DNA of 64,000 nucleotides. It comes from Nocardia salmonicida NBRC 13393 (lineage in GTDB: Bacteria; Actinomycetota; Actinomycetes; Mycobacteriales; Mycobacteriaceae). Where the stretch lies: assembly GCF_001613085.1 (NCBI RefSeq), contig NZ_BDBR01000018.1, positions 62,001-126,000 on the forward strand, written 5' to 3'. The notes under the pieces were generated by a model. It was not told the origin of the DNA. It did no database searches and saw nothing but the letters and a program-made list of their open reading frames with translations. This document shows, one piece after another, positions 23,578-32,375 of the stretch (the first letter of the stretch is position 1; each line of letters opens with the position of its first letter). A program made the translations under genes and the position numbers.

Positions 23578-23998
23578 CGTCTACTCCTTGCGTGATTTCG
23601 CGGCGAGGCGTGCGAGCCCTCACGAACTCGGAAAATACGCTGGTAGAGAATTTGCCGTACTGGGTTTATCGAAAATGTAAAGGGTTGCTGACGGTGTCTC
23701 GTCACAAATGCGTAGGGTGCTCGATGGTGAAGCGTTCCAGTCGGTTCGGTACGTGCGTCCACAGCGGATCCGGCATCCGTGGAGCAACTACCTCGGCATA
23801 CGCTGAGCATCCGCCCGAAAAAGCGGGCTGCGTCACGTCCGTGACAGCGCCGGCCGGCGGCATCCGAGGGTTGCGTTCCTCACAGTTCGCACACTTCGCA
23901 CTGTGCGATGTGGCCGAATTCGTCGGATCATGGCATGGTGGACACCGAGACCAGGGCCGGACTATTAGGACCTAGCTCATCTACAGAAGGTTTTTGAA
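23578..23998. promoter_or_regulatory. Long leader/promoter interval before cspA with a small palindrome
   Basis: 421 bases without a gene on either strand that I can support. The left part is relatively AT-rich and may hold the MHYT promoter. A perfect 6-bp dyad TCGCAC-T-GTGCGA lies at 23896-23908, with an extra TTCGCAC half just upstream, about 90 bases before the cspA start. Long 5' leaders are common for cold-shock genes, but no known RNA motif is identified. Confidence 0.4.
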
Positions 23999-24202
23999 AT
24001 GGCACAGGGTGTTGTTAAGTGGTTCAACGGCGAAAAGGGCTTCGGCTTCATCGCCCAAGACGGAGGCGGCCCGGACGTCTTCGTTCATTACTCCGCGATC
24101 GGCGGCTCCGGCTTCAAGTCCCTCGAAGAGGGCCAGCGCGTGGAGTTCGAGGTCGGTCAGGGTCAGAAGGGCCCCCAGGCTCAGGACGTTCGCGCCATCT
24201 GA
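23999..24202 (+). CDS. cspA: Cold-shock protein CspA
   Basis: 67 residues with canonical motifs: VVKWFNGEKGFGFIAQD carries RNP1 (KGFGFI) and VFVHY is RNP2. It binds single-stranded RNA and DNA through an OB fold and acts as an RNA chaperone. The ATG is preceded by AGAAGG and by a long non-coding leader; a Rho-independent terminator follows at 24231-24254. It is the standard actinobacterial CspA; the more divergent paralogue is at 22575. Confidence 0.95.
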   Translation: MAQGVVKWFNGEKGFGFIAQDGGGPDVFVHYSAIGGSGFKSLEEGQRVEFEVGQGQKGPQAQDVRAI

Positions 24203-24230
24203 TTCTGCGCTGACCAGCGTACGAATGTGA

Positions 24231-24254
24231 AGCTCCGCACCGGATGGTGCGGAG
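24231..24254 (+). terminator. Terminator after cspA
   Basis: CTCCGCACC-ggat-GGTGCGGAG is a perfect 9-bp stem with a four-base loop, followed by TTT. It sits 29 bases after the cspA stop codon. Confidence 0.8.
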
Positions 24255-24274
24255 TTTCTGCTATTCAGGGGTAG

Positions 24275-25078
24275 TCACCGCAGCGCTTCGGCGCGGAAGA
24301 ACTCACCGGTGACGGCCATCGATGCGGTGAGATCGCGTGGTCCGCGCGCGGCGAATTCCACTCTGGCTGTCTCGAATTCGGCGTCGATGAACGCCGTGAT
24401 CAGCGCGGGCGGGGCGGCCGAACCCATCTCTCGCGTCTTCGACTTGAGATCTGTCAGCTCGGTGATCGCGGACACCAGGTCGGTCGGCAGCGCGCACTCG
24501 GCGATCAGTGTCGGCAGGTGCATCGGCGCCACCGCGGCACCGGTGTGCTCGCGCAACCAACGCAGCGCCATCGCGGGCCGCAGCGCGTAGAACACCTTTT
24601 TCAAACCGCCGTTGCGCTCGAACAGCGCCCATTGGCGCGCACCCAGGTGTAGGTAGTGCCGGGCGATCCGGTCGCGATCGGCCACCTCCGTGGCCACCTC
24701 GCGCAGTCGGGTGCGAAACGCCTCGTCGCCGCGGTAGACGATCGGCGACATCAACCATTCGACGAGCACCGCGTTGCCCGCCACCAACAGGCGCAGCGCC
24801 TTCGCCAGATCCCAGCCGTTCACGTCGAGCAGGCCGACCAGCGGTGTTTCGATCACATCGCGGGTGCGCCACGGGGACAGGTAGGTGTCCAGGCCGGCCA
24901 CATACACGAAACGGCAGTCGTAGTCGGAGTCCGGCGAGGGGAAACCCCAAGCACGGCTGCCGCTTTCGATGGCGAGCCGGATGGACACGTTGTGCTCGGC
25001 CGCCACCCGATCGAGCTCTGTGTCGACGGCGGCCACCACGGCCGGGTCCATCGATTCGGGGACGGTGCGCAAGGACAT
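24275..25078 (-). CDS. RlaP-like nucleotidyltransferase (DNA polymerase beta superfamily, COG3541)
   Basis: 267 residues from the ATG at 25078. The nucleotidyltransferase signature is IESGSRAWGFPSPDSDYDCR (residues about 38-57), with Gly-Ser and the DxD metal pair. The rest (DLAKALRLLVAGNAVLVEWL and HYLHLGARQW) matches the COG3541/RlaP group linked to RNA repair in some genomes. No RNA ligase is adjacent here, so the job of this copy is unknown. It is divergent from serA. Confidence 0.85.
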   Translation of the reverse strand: MSLRTVPESMDPAVVAAVDTELDRVAAEHNVSIRLAIESGSRAWGFPSPDSDYDCRFVYVAGLDTYLSPWRTRDVIETPLVGLLDVNGWDLAKALRLLVAGNAVLVEWLMSPIVYRGDEAFRTRLREVATEVADRDRIARHYLHLGARQWALFERNGGLKKVFYALRPAMALRWLREHTGAAVAPMHLPTLIAECALPTDLVSAITELTDLKSKTREMGSAAPPALITAFIDAEFETARVEFAARGPRDLTASMAVTGEFFRAEALR

Positions 25079-25214
25079 GCGGTGATGGTAGAGGGGGCGG
25101 CGCCCAGGGTTCACCCGGTTTTCGGGCAGGGGGGGTAAGGGCAGCCGAAGTTCGGGCGACTATTCTGGGCGGCGGTAACTGCCGACCCCCATTCTTCCCC
25201 AGGAGTACCCCACA

Positions 25215-26813
25215 GTGAGCCAAGCAGGCCGTCCTGTAGTTCTGATCGCCGACAAGCTCGCCCAGTCGACCGTCGACGCACTCGGTGACGGTGTCGAGGT
25301 TCGCTGGGTCGACGGACCCGACCGCCCGGCGCTGCTCGCCGCGGTCCCCGAGGCCGACGCGCTGCTCGTGCGCTCGGCCACCACTGTCGACGCCGAGGTG
25401 CTCGACGCGGGCAAGAAGCTGCAGATCGTCGCCCGGGCCGGTGTCGGCCTCGACAATGTCGACGTGCCCGCCGCCACCGAGCGTGGCGTGATGGTCGTCA
25501 ACGCGCCGACCTCCAACATCCACACCGCCGCCGAGCACGCCGTCACGCTGCTGCTCTCGGCCGCGCGCCAGATCCCGGCCGCCGACGCGACCCTGCGGGA
25601 GAAGACCTGGGCGCGCAGCAAGTTCAACGGCGTCGAGATCTTCGGCAAGACCGTCGGCGTGATCGGCCTCGGCCGCATCGGTCAGCTGTTCGCGCAGCGT
25701 CTGGCCGCTTTCGAGACCAAGATCGTCGCCTACGACCCCTACACCTCGCCCGCTCGCGCCGCCCAGCTCGGCATCGAGCTGCTGAGCCTGGAGGAGGTGC
25801 TCGAGCGCGCCGACTTCATCTCCATCCACCTGCCGAAGACGCCCGAGACCAAGGGCATGCTCAACGCCGAGACACTGGCCAAGACCAAGCCGGGCGTCAT
25901 CATCGTCAACGCCGCCCGTGGTGGGCTGATCGACGAGCAGGCGCTCGCCGATGCCATCAAGTCCGGCCACGTGCGGGCCGCCGGTCTGGATGTGTTCGAG
26001 ACCGAGCCGTGCACCGACTCGCCGCTGTTCGACCTCCCGCAGGTCGTCGTGACGCCGCACCTCGGCGCTTCCACTTCGGAAGCCCAGGACCGCGCGGGCA
26101 CCGATGTCGCCAAGTCGGTGCTGCTGTCGCTGGCCGGTGAGTTCGTGCCGGGCGCGGTGAACGTCACCGGTGGCGCCGTGAACGACGAGGTCGCCCCCTG
26201 GCTCGACGTCGTCCGCAAGCAGGGCGCGCTGCTGGGCGCCATCGCCAGCGAGCTGCCCGTCAGCGTCGAGGTGCAGGTCCGTGGCGAGCTGTCCGCGCAG
26301 GACGTCGCCGTGCTGGAACTGTCCGCGCTGCGCGGTGTGTTCTCGGCGCTGGTCGAGGACCAGGTCACCTTCGTCAACGCCCCGGCGCTGGCCAAGGACC
26401 GTGGCATCACCGCCACCGTCACCACCGCGTCGGAGAGCCCGACCCACCGCAGCGTCGTCGACCTGCGCGCCGTGTTCGGCGACGGTTCGACGCTGAACGT
26501 GGCAGGCACCCTGACCGAGCCGAACCTGGTCGAGAAGATCGTCAACATCAACGGCCGCAACTACGACATGCGCGCCGAGGGCCTGAACCTGGCCGTGCTG
26601 AACTACAGCGACAAGCCGGGCGCGCTGGGCAAGATCGGTACCCTGCTGGGCGAGGCCGAGATCGACATCCTGGCCGCGCAGCTGAGCCAGGACGTGGATG
26701 CCGAAGGCGCCACCGTGGTGCTGCGCGTCAACGCCGAGGTTCCCGCCGAGGTGCAGACCGCGATCGCCGAGGCCGTCGGTGCCTCGAAGGTCGTCCTCGT
26801 AGACCTGGTCTGA
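25215..26813 (+). CDS. serA: D-3-phosphoglycerate dehydrogenase
   Basis: 532 residues from a GTG. It oxidises 3-phosphoglycerate to 3-phosphohydroxypyruvate, the first step of serine synthesis, with NAD+. The Rossmann motif GVIGLGRIGQLFAQRLA is near residues 145-160. The substrate and catalytic residues lie in NAARGGLIDEQAL, in FETEP and in the His of TPHLGASTSEAQ. The C-terminus carries the allosteric substrate-binding domain and an ACT domain (LNYSDKPGALGKIGTLLG). Length fits the long actinobacterial type, which is feedback-inhibited by serine. leuB follows after a spacer containing a palindromic repeat. Confidence 0.97.
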   Translation: MSQAGRPVVLIADKLAQSTVDALGDGVEVRWVDGPDRPALLAAVPEADALLVRSATTVDAEVLDAGKKLQIVARAGVGLDNVDVPAATERGVMVVNAPTSNIHTAAEHAVTLLLSAARQIPAADATLREKTWARSKFNGVEIFGKTVGVIGLGRIGQLFAQRLAAFETKIVAYDPYTSPARAAQLGIELLSLEEVLERADFISIHLPKTPETKGMLNAETLAKTKPGVIIVNAARGGLIDEQALADAIKSGHVRAAGLDVFETEPCTDSPLFDLPQVVVTPHLGASTSEAQDRAGTDVAKSVLLSLAGEFVPGAVNVTGGAVNDEVAPWLDVVRKQGALLGAIASELPVSVEVQVRGELSAQDVAVLELSALRGVFSALVEDQVTFVNAPALAKDRGITATVTTASESPTHRSVVDLRAVFGDGSTLNVAGTLTEPNLVEKIVNINGRNYDMRAEGLNLAVLNYSDKPGALGKIGTLLGEAEIDILAAQLSQDVDAEGATVVLRVNAEVPAEVQTAIAEAVGASKVVLVDLV

Positions 26814-26838
26814 TTCATCGGAGCGCTGGCGCGCTCGA

Positions 26839-26930
26839 GTCGCGGCCCCGCCGGTCCCGACGAAATGCGGGGCGATACTCGCGCCTTCGGCGCATTGTCT
26901 CGCCCCGCCTTTCGTCGAGACGGCCGCGAC
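26839..26930. repeat. Dispersed double-stem palindromic element, copy 1
   Basis: Outer arms GTCGCGGCC (26839-26847) and GGCCGCGAC (26922-26930) pair perfectly. Inner arms CGACGAAATGCGGGGCGA (26858-26875) and TCGCCCCGCCTTTCGTCG (26900-26917) pair with one mismatch in 18. The loop starts TACTCGCGCCTTCGGCGC and contains its own GCGCC-TTC-GGCGC mini-hairpin. The same architecture and loop occur at 45143-45235 with different stem sequences. It lies between serA and leuB. Confidence 0.8.
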
Positions 26931-27050
26931 GCCCGCTGCGCGGGCAAGCCTCCTCGGGGTCGGCCTCGACGGGGCTGGGTCGGTGCGTAACGGCACCGCT
27001 TACGGTTGGTCGTGGCGACCCGCCGATTCTCTGAACGGGAGCTGGACTTC

Positions 27051-28058
27051 ATGAAACTCGCAGTAATCGCCGGTGACGGCATCGGTCCCGAGGTCATCGC
27101 CGAGGCGCTCAAGGTGCTCGACGTGGTGGTGCCCGGTGTCGAGAAGACCGAATACGACCTGGGCGCCGCGCGCTACCACCGCACCGGGGAGATCCTGCCG
27201 GAGTCGGTGCTGCCCGAGCTCAAGCAGCACGACGCTATCCTGCTCGGCGCGATCGGCGATCCGTCGGTGCCCAGCGGTGTGCTCGAGCGTGGGCTGCTGC
27301 TCAAGACCCGTTTCGCGCTGGATCACCACGTGAACCTGCGTCCGTCGAAGCTGCACGTCGGTGTCACCAGCCCGCTGGCGGGCAACCCGGATATCGACTT
27401 CGTGGTCGTGCGGGAGGGCACCGAGGGTCCGTACACCGGCACCGGCGGCGCGATCCGCGTCGGCACGCCGCACGAGGTGGCGACCGAGGTCTCCAACAAC
27501 ACCCGCTTCGGCATCGAGCGGGTGGTGCGCTACGCCTTCGCCACCGCGCAGGCCCGCCGCAAGCACCTCACCCTGGTGCACAAGAACAATGTGCTCACCT
27601 TCGCCGGCTCGCTGTGGCAGCGCACCGTCGACGAGGTCGCCGTCGAATTCCCCGAGGTGACCACGGCTTACCAGCACATCGACGCCGCCACCATCCACAT
27701 GGTGACCGATCCGGGCCGTTTCGACGTGATCGTCACCGACAACCTGTTCGGCGACATCATCACCGACCTCGCCGCCGCCGTCAGCGGTGGTATCGGCCTG
27801 GCCGCCTCGGGCAACATCGACGCCTCGGGCGTCAATCCGTCGATGTTCGAGCCGGTCCACGGCAGTGCCCCCGACATCGCGGGCCAGTCCAAGGCCGACC
27901 CGACCGCCGCCATCCTCTCGGTGTCGCTGCTGCTCAACCACCTCGGCAACACCGAGGGCGCGGCCCGCATCGAATCCGCTGTGGCCAAGGACCTGGCCTC
28001 GCGTACCGGTGCAGCCTCCACCGTGGAGGTCGGCGACCGCATCGCGGCCATCGTCTGA
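27051..28058 (+). CDS. leuB: 3-isopropylmalate dehydrogenase
   Basis: 335 residues. It oxidatively decarboxylates 3-isopropylmalate to 2-oxoisocaproate in leucine synthesis, using NAD+. The N-terminus AVIAGDGIGPEV, the substrate-binding REGTEGPYTGTGG, the metal-binding VTDNLFGDIITDLAA and the NAD-binding EPVHGSAPDIAGQ are all present. The ATG at 27051 follows a GGGAG-type site; an upstream frame extension to 27006 lacks support. It is separated from leuCD by 5 kb, as in mycobacteria. A strong terminator follows. Confidence 0.97.
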   Translation: MKLAVIAGDGIGPEVIAEALKVLDVVVPGVEKTEYDLGAARYHRTGEILPESVLPELKQHDAILLGAIGDPSVPSGVLERGLLLKTRFALDHHVNLRPSKLHVGVTSPLAGNPDIDFVVVREGTEGPYTGTGGAIRVGTPHEVATEVSNNTRFGIERVVRYAFATAQARRKHLTLVHKNNVLTFAGSLWQRTVDEVAVEFPEVTTAYQHIDAATIHMVTDPGRFDVIVTDNLFGDIITDLAAAVSGGIGLAASGNIDASGVNPSMFEPVHGSAPDIAGQSKADPTAAILSVSLLLNHLGNTEGAARIESAVAKDLASRTGAASTVEVGDRIAAIV

Positions 28059-28072
28059 TCCCACCGCACGTA

Positions 28073-28109
28073 AAAGGCTCGCTCCGGCTGAATGTCGGAG
28101 CGAGCCTTT
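28073..28109 (+). terminator. Terminator after leuB
   Basis: AAAGGCTCGCTCCG (28073-28086) and CGGAGCGAGCCTTT (28096-28109) form a perfect 14-bp stem with a nine-base loop. It ends in TTT, 15 bases after the leuB stop. Confidence 0.88.
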
Positions 28110-28212
28110 GTCATCTGCGGGTAGGAACGGAACTCGTTCGGCGAGTGGGGAATACAGGTGTTCGGCTGTGCCGGAAAGCAATTCGCGGGCCGGGATGCCC
28201 CCTGTCGCGCAG

Positions 28213-29406
28213 CTACTTTCGGGGCCCTCGGGGTACCAAGGGCACCGCTGCCAGAGCGGCGACCGCCGCCAAGGCGTACACCACGGGGAAGCCGGTTGCT
28301 GTGATGACGGCACCGAAAAGGGGTGGGACGGCCGCTATTGCGAGGTTCTGGCCGGTGTTCTGGACGCCGAGACCTCGGCCGCTCCAGAACGGGCCCGCGA
28401 TTTCGGCCACGGCGGTGAAGGCCAAGCCGTTGTCGGACACCGAGATCACCGAAGCCGCGACCATCAACGGGACAGCTGCCCACCACCAGTCGGTCCAGGC
28501 GGTGATCGTCAGGGCGGCCATGGCGACCGCGGCGGCGACGGCTACCTGGCGCAGGGGGCCGAGGCGGGAGCCGACGCGGTCCGACCAGGCTCCCGCGCCG
28601 ATTCTTCCCGCGGCGCCGAGGAACTGGGTGGCGGTCATCAGCGCGCCCGCGGCGGCCAATGACCAGCCCAGGTCGACGTGTAGCCACAGCAGGCCGAAGG
28701 TCCACAGGGTGGCCTGGGGGACGACCAGCAGGATCGAGACGCCGTGGATGCGCCACAGGGTGGAGTCCCCGCGATAGGGGTTGGCGCGGTCGGCGGCCTT
28801 CGCCGCCGGTCGCGGTGGGTCGACGATGCCGACCAAGCAGCCGATCGCGGCGACACCGGCGATCAGCGCGGGCACGAACAGGGCCGCGGGGATGCCGTGG
28901 TGCGCGGCCACCCACGGGATGGTTAGGGCGCCGATGCCGACACCCAGCGGTTGCGCGGTCTGGCGGATACCCATGGCCAGACCGCGCCGATCCGGCGGGA
29001 ACCAGCCGACGATCACGCGGCCACTGGCGCCGTTGGAGCTGGCAGCGCCGATACCGCCCACGAACAGCAGCACGCCGAACGCGACCGGGTTGTCCACCAC
29101 GGCCGCGCCGATGCCTGCCGCGAACATCAGCAGCGTTCCCGCTACCAGCACGATGCGTTCGCCGATCCGGTCGACCACGTACCCCCACGCGATCAGGGTG
29201 CAGACCAGACCTACGGTCGGTAGTGCCACCAGCGCGCCGGCGGACGCGAGCGAATCGCCACGGGCGGTGAGCGCGGGCAGCAGGAACGGGGTGCCGTGGA
29301 TGAAGATCGAACTCGAGGTCTGCGCGAAGACGCCGAGGGCGAGCATCGACCAGCGTCTGCCGTCACCGATCTGCGTTACTTCGGCCATCGGCCGCGCGTC
29401 TGTCAC
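28213..29406 (-). CDS. MFS transporter
   Basis: 397 residues from the GTG at 29406, chosen for the GAGGTGAG site upstream; a GTG at 29430 would add eight residues. Twelve hydrophobic segments are seen. The MFS loop 2-3 motif is present as GYVVDRIGERIVL and its C-half counterpart as GAWSDRVGSRLGPLRQ. The substrate is unknown. A homologue sits at the same position in mycobacteria (Rv2994, from memory). A TCTCA-N5-TGAGA dyad upstream matches one in the ndgR-leuC interval, so control by NdgR and a link to branched-chain amino acid metabolism are possible. Confidence 0.88.
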   Translation of the reverse strand: MTDARPMAEVTQIGDGRRWSMLALGVFAQTSSSIFIHGTPFLLPALTARGDSLASAGALVALPTVGLVCTLIAWGYVVDRIGERIVLVAGTLLMFAAGIGAAVVDNPVAFGVLLFVGGIGAASSNGASGRVIVGWFPPDRRGLAMGIRQTAQPLGVGIGALTIPWVAAHHGIPAALFVPALIAGVAAIGCLVGIVDPPRPAAKAADRANPYRGDSTLWRIHGVSILLVVPQATLWTFGLLWLHVDLGWSLAAAGALMTATQFLGAAGRIGAGAWSDRVGSRLGPLRQVAVAAAVAMAALTITAWTDWWWAAVPLMVAASVISVSDNGLAFTAVAEIAGPFWSGRGLGVQNTGQNLAIAAVPPLFGAVITATGFPVVYALAAVAALAAVPLVPRGPRK

Positions 29407-29436
29407 GATTCTCACCTCGCCGGATTGCACGATTGC

Positions 29437-29453
29437 ATCTCACTATCTGAGAT
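29437..29453. promoter_or_regulatory. Candidate NdgR-type operator upstream of the MFS gene
   Basis: ATCTCA-CTATC-TGAGAT, a perfect 6-bp inverted repeat with a five-base spacer, 31 bases before the MFS start codon. A further TCTCA lies at 29459-29463. The same architecture occurs at 33092-33108 between ndgR and leuC. Binding by NdgR is inferred from this match. Confidence 0.55.
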
Positions 29454-29691
29454 TGATGTCTCATTGCTTGAACATTGATGATCACGCTACACCTGCGACC
29501 CGTGGATGTTGCCCACCGGAGAGGTGTCTGACGGGTCACATCACGGCACTAGCGAATCCCGCACGCGGGCAGTGGCTTCGAATCGCACTGGTGTGAGCTT
29601 GTCCACACTTTTCCCGAACCGCTATCGAGCGACTCCGGTCGCATCACGGGCGCGTTCGGGCAGGTAGCCCCGTCTCGATAGACTCCGGGGC

Positions 29692-30465
29692 ATGCGCTTA
29701 GGTCGAGTTGCCAGTCCCGATGGAGTCGCTTTCGTGAGCATCGAGGGCGACGGAAGCGATGCCGTCGCCAAGGAGATCGCCGAACATCCGTTCGGCTCGC
29801 CGACGTTCACCGGGCGGAGCTGGCCGCTGGCCGATATCCGCCTGCTGGCGCCGATCCTGGCGAGCAAAGTGATCTGCATCGGCAAGAACTACGCCGCCCA
29901 CGCGGCCGAGATGGGCGGCGAGGCGCCGGTGGACCCGGTGATCTTCATCAAACCGAACACCTCGATCATCGGCCCGAACGCATCGATCATCCTGCCGCCC
30001 AGCTCTTCTCAGGTCGATTTCGAGGGCGAGCTGGCCGTGGTGATCGGCCGTCCGTGCAAGGACGTCTCGGCGGCGAAGGCATCCGAGGTGATCCTCGGCT
30101 ACACCGTCGCCAACGATGTCACCGCTCGTGATCAGCAGCGCCACGACGGCCAGTGGACCAGGGCCAAGGGCTACGACACGTTCTGCCCGCTCGGCCCGTG
30201 GATCGAAACCGCGCTGGACCCAAGCGATCTGGAGATCACCACCGAAGTCGACGGTGAGGTCCGCCAGCGCAGCCGCACTTCGCTGTTCCTGCACGATATT
30301 CCGAAGATCATCGAATGGATCAGCTCGGTGATGACCCTGCTGCCCGGTGACGTGATCCTCACCGGCACACCGGAAGGCGTCGGTCCGCTGCAGGCCGGGC
30401 AGAACGTGTCGGTCACCGTCGAGGGCATCGGCACCCTCACCAATCCTGTTGCCACCAAGCGCTGA
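29692..30465 (+). CDS. Fumarylacetoacetate hydrolase family protein
   Basis: 257 residues. The FAH fold is recognised from VICIGKNYAAHAAEMG, the metal-binding Glu residues in VDFEGELAVVIGR, then YTVANDVTARDQQ and ILTGTPEGVGPLQ. Family members hydrolyse or decarboxylate beta-diketone-like acids (for example 5-oxopent-3-ene-1,2,5-tricarboxylate) or act as oxaloacetate decarboxylases; the specific substrate cannot be assigned. It lies 19 bases ahead of gltX in the same direction, the arrangement also found in mycobacteria, so the two are likely cotranscribed. Confidence 0.9.
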   Translation: MRLGRVASPDGVAFVSIEGDGSDAVAKEIAEHPFGSPTFTGRSWPLADIRLLAPILASKVICIGKNYAAHAAEMGGEAPVDPVIFIKPNTSIIGPNASIILPPSSSQVDFEGELAVVIGRPCKDVSAAKASEVILGYTVANDVTARDQQRHDGQWTRAKGYDTFCPLGPWIETALDPSDLEITTEVDGEVRQRSRTSLFLHDIPKIIEWISSVMTLLPGDVILTGTPEGVGPLQAGQNVSVTVEGIGTLTNPVATKR

Positions 30466-30484
30466 TACAGCGGAGAAGAGAGTC

Positions 30485-31960
30485 ATGACTGAAGTCCGGG
30501 TTCGTTTCTGCCCGTCGCCGACCGGCACGCCGCACGTCGGCCTGGTGCGCACGGCGCTGTTCAACTGGGCGTACGCGCGCCACCACGGCGGCAAGTTCGT
30601 GTTCCGCATCGAAGACACCGACGCCGCACGCGATTCCGAGGATTCCTACCGCGCGCTGCTCGACGCGCTGCGCTGGCTCGGGCTCATCTGGGACGAGGGC
30701 CCCGAGGTCGGCGGACCCTACGAGCCCTACCGGCAGTCCCTGCGCCGCGATCAGCACCTCGACGTGGTGCGCAAGCTGCTCGAGGCGGGCGAGGCGTATG
30801 AAGCGTTCTCGACGCCGGAGGAGGTCGAGGCCCGGCACCGGGCGGTCGGTCGCGATCCGAAACTCGGCTACGACAATTTCGATCGCGATCTCAGCGCCGA
30901 GCAGATCGCGGCGTACAAAGCCGAGGGTCGCCCCGCCGTGGTCCGACTGCGGATGCCCGACGAAGATCTCGGATGGAACGATCTCGTTCGCGGGGAAACG
31001 ACCTTCAAAGCCGGTACCGTTCCCGATTTCGCCCTCACCCGTGGCAACGGCGACCCGCTCTACACATTGGTGAATCCGGTCGACGACGCGATGATGCGGA
31101 TCACCCATGTGTTGCGGGGCGAGGATCTGCTCTCCTCGACGCCGCGTCAGCTCGCGTTGTATGCCGCGCTGCAGCGTATCGGGGTTGCCGAGTTCACACC
31201 CGAGTTCGGGCATCTGCCGTTCGTGATGGGCCAGGGCAACAAGAAACTGTCCAAGCGCGACCCGGAATCGAATCTGTTTCTGCACCGCGACCGCGGATTC
31301 ATCCCCGAGGGTTTGCTGAATTACCTCGCCCTGCTCGGCTGGAGCATCGGCGAGGACCGCGATGTGTTCTCGATGCTGGAAATGGTCGCGGCTTTCGATA
31401 TTTCCTCGGTGAATTCGAATCCGGCCCGCTTCGATCAGAAGAAGGCCGACGCGATCAACGCCGAGCAGATTCGACTTCTCGAGCCCGGCGATTTCGGTCA
31501 CCGTTTGCGTGAGTTCCTCACCGCGCAGGGCCACATCGGCGCCGAAATCGACGAGAAGACCTTCCTGGTCGCCGCCGAACTCGTGCAGACCCGCATCGTG
31601 GTGCTCGGTGACGCGTGGGACCTGCTGAAATTCCTGTTCGTCGCGCCCGAGGAGTTCGCGATCGACCAGGCGGCGGGCACCAAGAACCTCGGCGCCGAGG
31701 CCGACCCGGTGCTCGACGCCGCGATCGCCGCTGTGGAGCCGCTGAGCGAGTGGACCACCCCGGCACTGGAGGAGGCGCTGAAAAAGGCGCTGATCGACGA
31801 TCTGGGGCTCAAGCCGCGCAAGGCATTCGCGCCGGTGCGGGTCGCGGTGACGGGCTCGCACATCAGCCCGCCGCTGTACGAGTCGATGGAATTGCTCGGC
31901 CGCGAGGTCTCGCTCGACCGGCTGCGTGCCGCGCGCGGTTGGGCTCCTGCCGCGCAGTAG
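30485..31960 (+). CDS. gltX: Glutamyl-tRNA synthetase
   Basis: 491 residues, class I aminoacyl-tRNA synthetase. The HIGH-type motif is CPSPTGTPHVGLVRTALFNW at the N-terminus and the KMSKS-type loop is KKLSKRD near residue 255. A C-terminal anticodon-binding helical domain completes it. It charges tRNA-Glu and, if the organism uses the GatCAB route as most actinobacteria do, also tRNA-Gln. tRNA-Gln and tRNA-Glu genes lie just downstream on the same strand. The ATG at 30485 follows GAGAAGAGAG. Confidence 0.97.
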   Translation: MTEVRVRFCPSPTGTPHVGLVRTALFNWAYARHHGGKFVFRIEDTDAARDSEDSYRALLDALRWLGLIWDEGPEVGGPYEPYRQSLRRDQHLDVVRKLLEAGEAYEAFSTPEEVEARHRAVGRDPKLGYDNFDRDLSAEQIAAYKAEGRPAVVRLRMPDEDLGWNDLVRGETTFKAGTVPDFALTRGNGDPLYTLVNPVDDAMMRITHVLRGEDLLSSTPRQLALYAALQRIGVAEFTPEFGHLPFVMGQGNKKLSKRDPESNLFLHRDRGFIPEGLLNYLALLGWSIGEDRDVFSMLEMVAAFDISSVNSNPARFDQKKADAINAEQIRLLEPGDFGHRLREFLTAQGHIGAEIDEKTFLVAAELVQTRIVVLGDAWDLLKFLFVAPEEFAIDQAAGTKNLGAEADPVLDAAIAAVEPLSEWTTPALEEALKKALIDDLGLKPRKAFAPVRVAVTGSHISPPLYESMELLGREVSLDRLRAARGWAPAAQ

Positions 31961-31967
31961 CTGTGCG

Positions 31968-31999
31968 GAGCGGGTGCGGCCACTGCGTCGCATCCGCTC
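31968..31999 (+). terminator. Hairpin after gltX
   Basis: GAGCGGGTGCG (31968-31978) and CGCATCCGCTC (31989-31999) pair over 11 bp with one G:T. There is no T-run, so termination is possible but weak. It begins eight bases after the gltX stop. Confidence 0.45.
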
Positions 32000-32152
32000 C
32001 CAAGGGTGCGAAAACAGCCGAAAAGCGGGTTCTGACCAGGCGATTTGTAGTTTACCCCCTAGTGTTTGGTAATCTTCTCATCGCCGCGGAACACGGCCTC
32101 GCAACACCGACAACCACTCGGTGGAGATTGCAAGGTCGGGCGTTTCGGTCTT

Positions 32153-32224
32153 TGGGGTATGGTGTAATTGGCAACACAGCTGTTTCTGGTACAGCCATTC
32201 TAGGTTCGAGTCCTGGTACCCCAG
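32153..32224 (+). tRNA. tRNA-Gln (anticodon CTG)
   Basis: 72 bases with the cloverleaf visible. Acceptor stem TGGGGTA pairs with TACCCCA, followed by discriminator G. The anticodon arm is GCTGT-TTCTGGT-ACAGC, with CTG in the loop, and the T-arm loop is GGTTCGAGTCC-like. CCA is not encoded. It lies 192 bases after gltX and 27 bases before tRNA-Glu. Confidence 0.93.
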
Positions 32225-32251
32225 CAAGGTTTCACACTGTGAGATCGTCCT

Positions 32252-32324
32252 GGCCCCGTCGTCTAGCGGCCTAGGACGCCGCCCTCTCAAGGCGGTAGCG
32301 CGGGTTCGAATCCCGTCGGGGCTA
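32252..32324 (+). tRNA. tRNA-Glu (anticodon CTC)
   Basis: 73 bases. Acceptor GGCCCCG pairs with CGGGGCT (last pair G:T), discriminator A. The anticodon arm is CCGCC-CTCTCAA-GGCGG, with CTC in the loop; the T-arm is GCGGGTTCGAATCCCGT. CCA is not encoded. A Rho-independent terminator follows at 32336-32367. Confidence 0.95.
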
Positions 32325-32335
32325 CAAAGCAAAGT

Positions 32336-32367
32336 AAGGCTCCCGGTCGAATCCGACCGGGGGCCTT
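32336..32367 (+). terminator. Terminator after the tRNA pair
   Basis: AAGGCTCCCGGTCG and CGACCGGGGGCCTT form a 14-bp stem with one T:G pair and a short AATC loop, followed by CTTCGTTTC. It ends the tRNA-Gln/tRNA-Glu transcript and lies just before the 3' end of the convergent ndgR. Confidence 0.85.
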
Positions 32368-32375
32368 CTTCGTTT

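Noticed and set aside
23592..23975. 127-codon plus-strand frame upstream of cspA
   Set aside because: Composition looks random and no ribosome binding site is present; the region is better explained as promoter and leader.
24303..26996. Very long minus-strand open frame (897 codons) across the RlaP-like and serA genes
   Set aside because: It is an antisense shadow produced by high GC at third positions of serA; the translation is low-complexity Arg/Gly/Asp-rich and has no domain.
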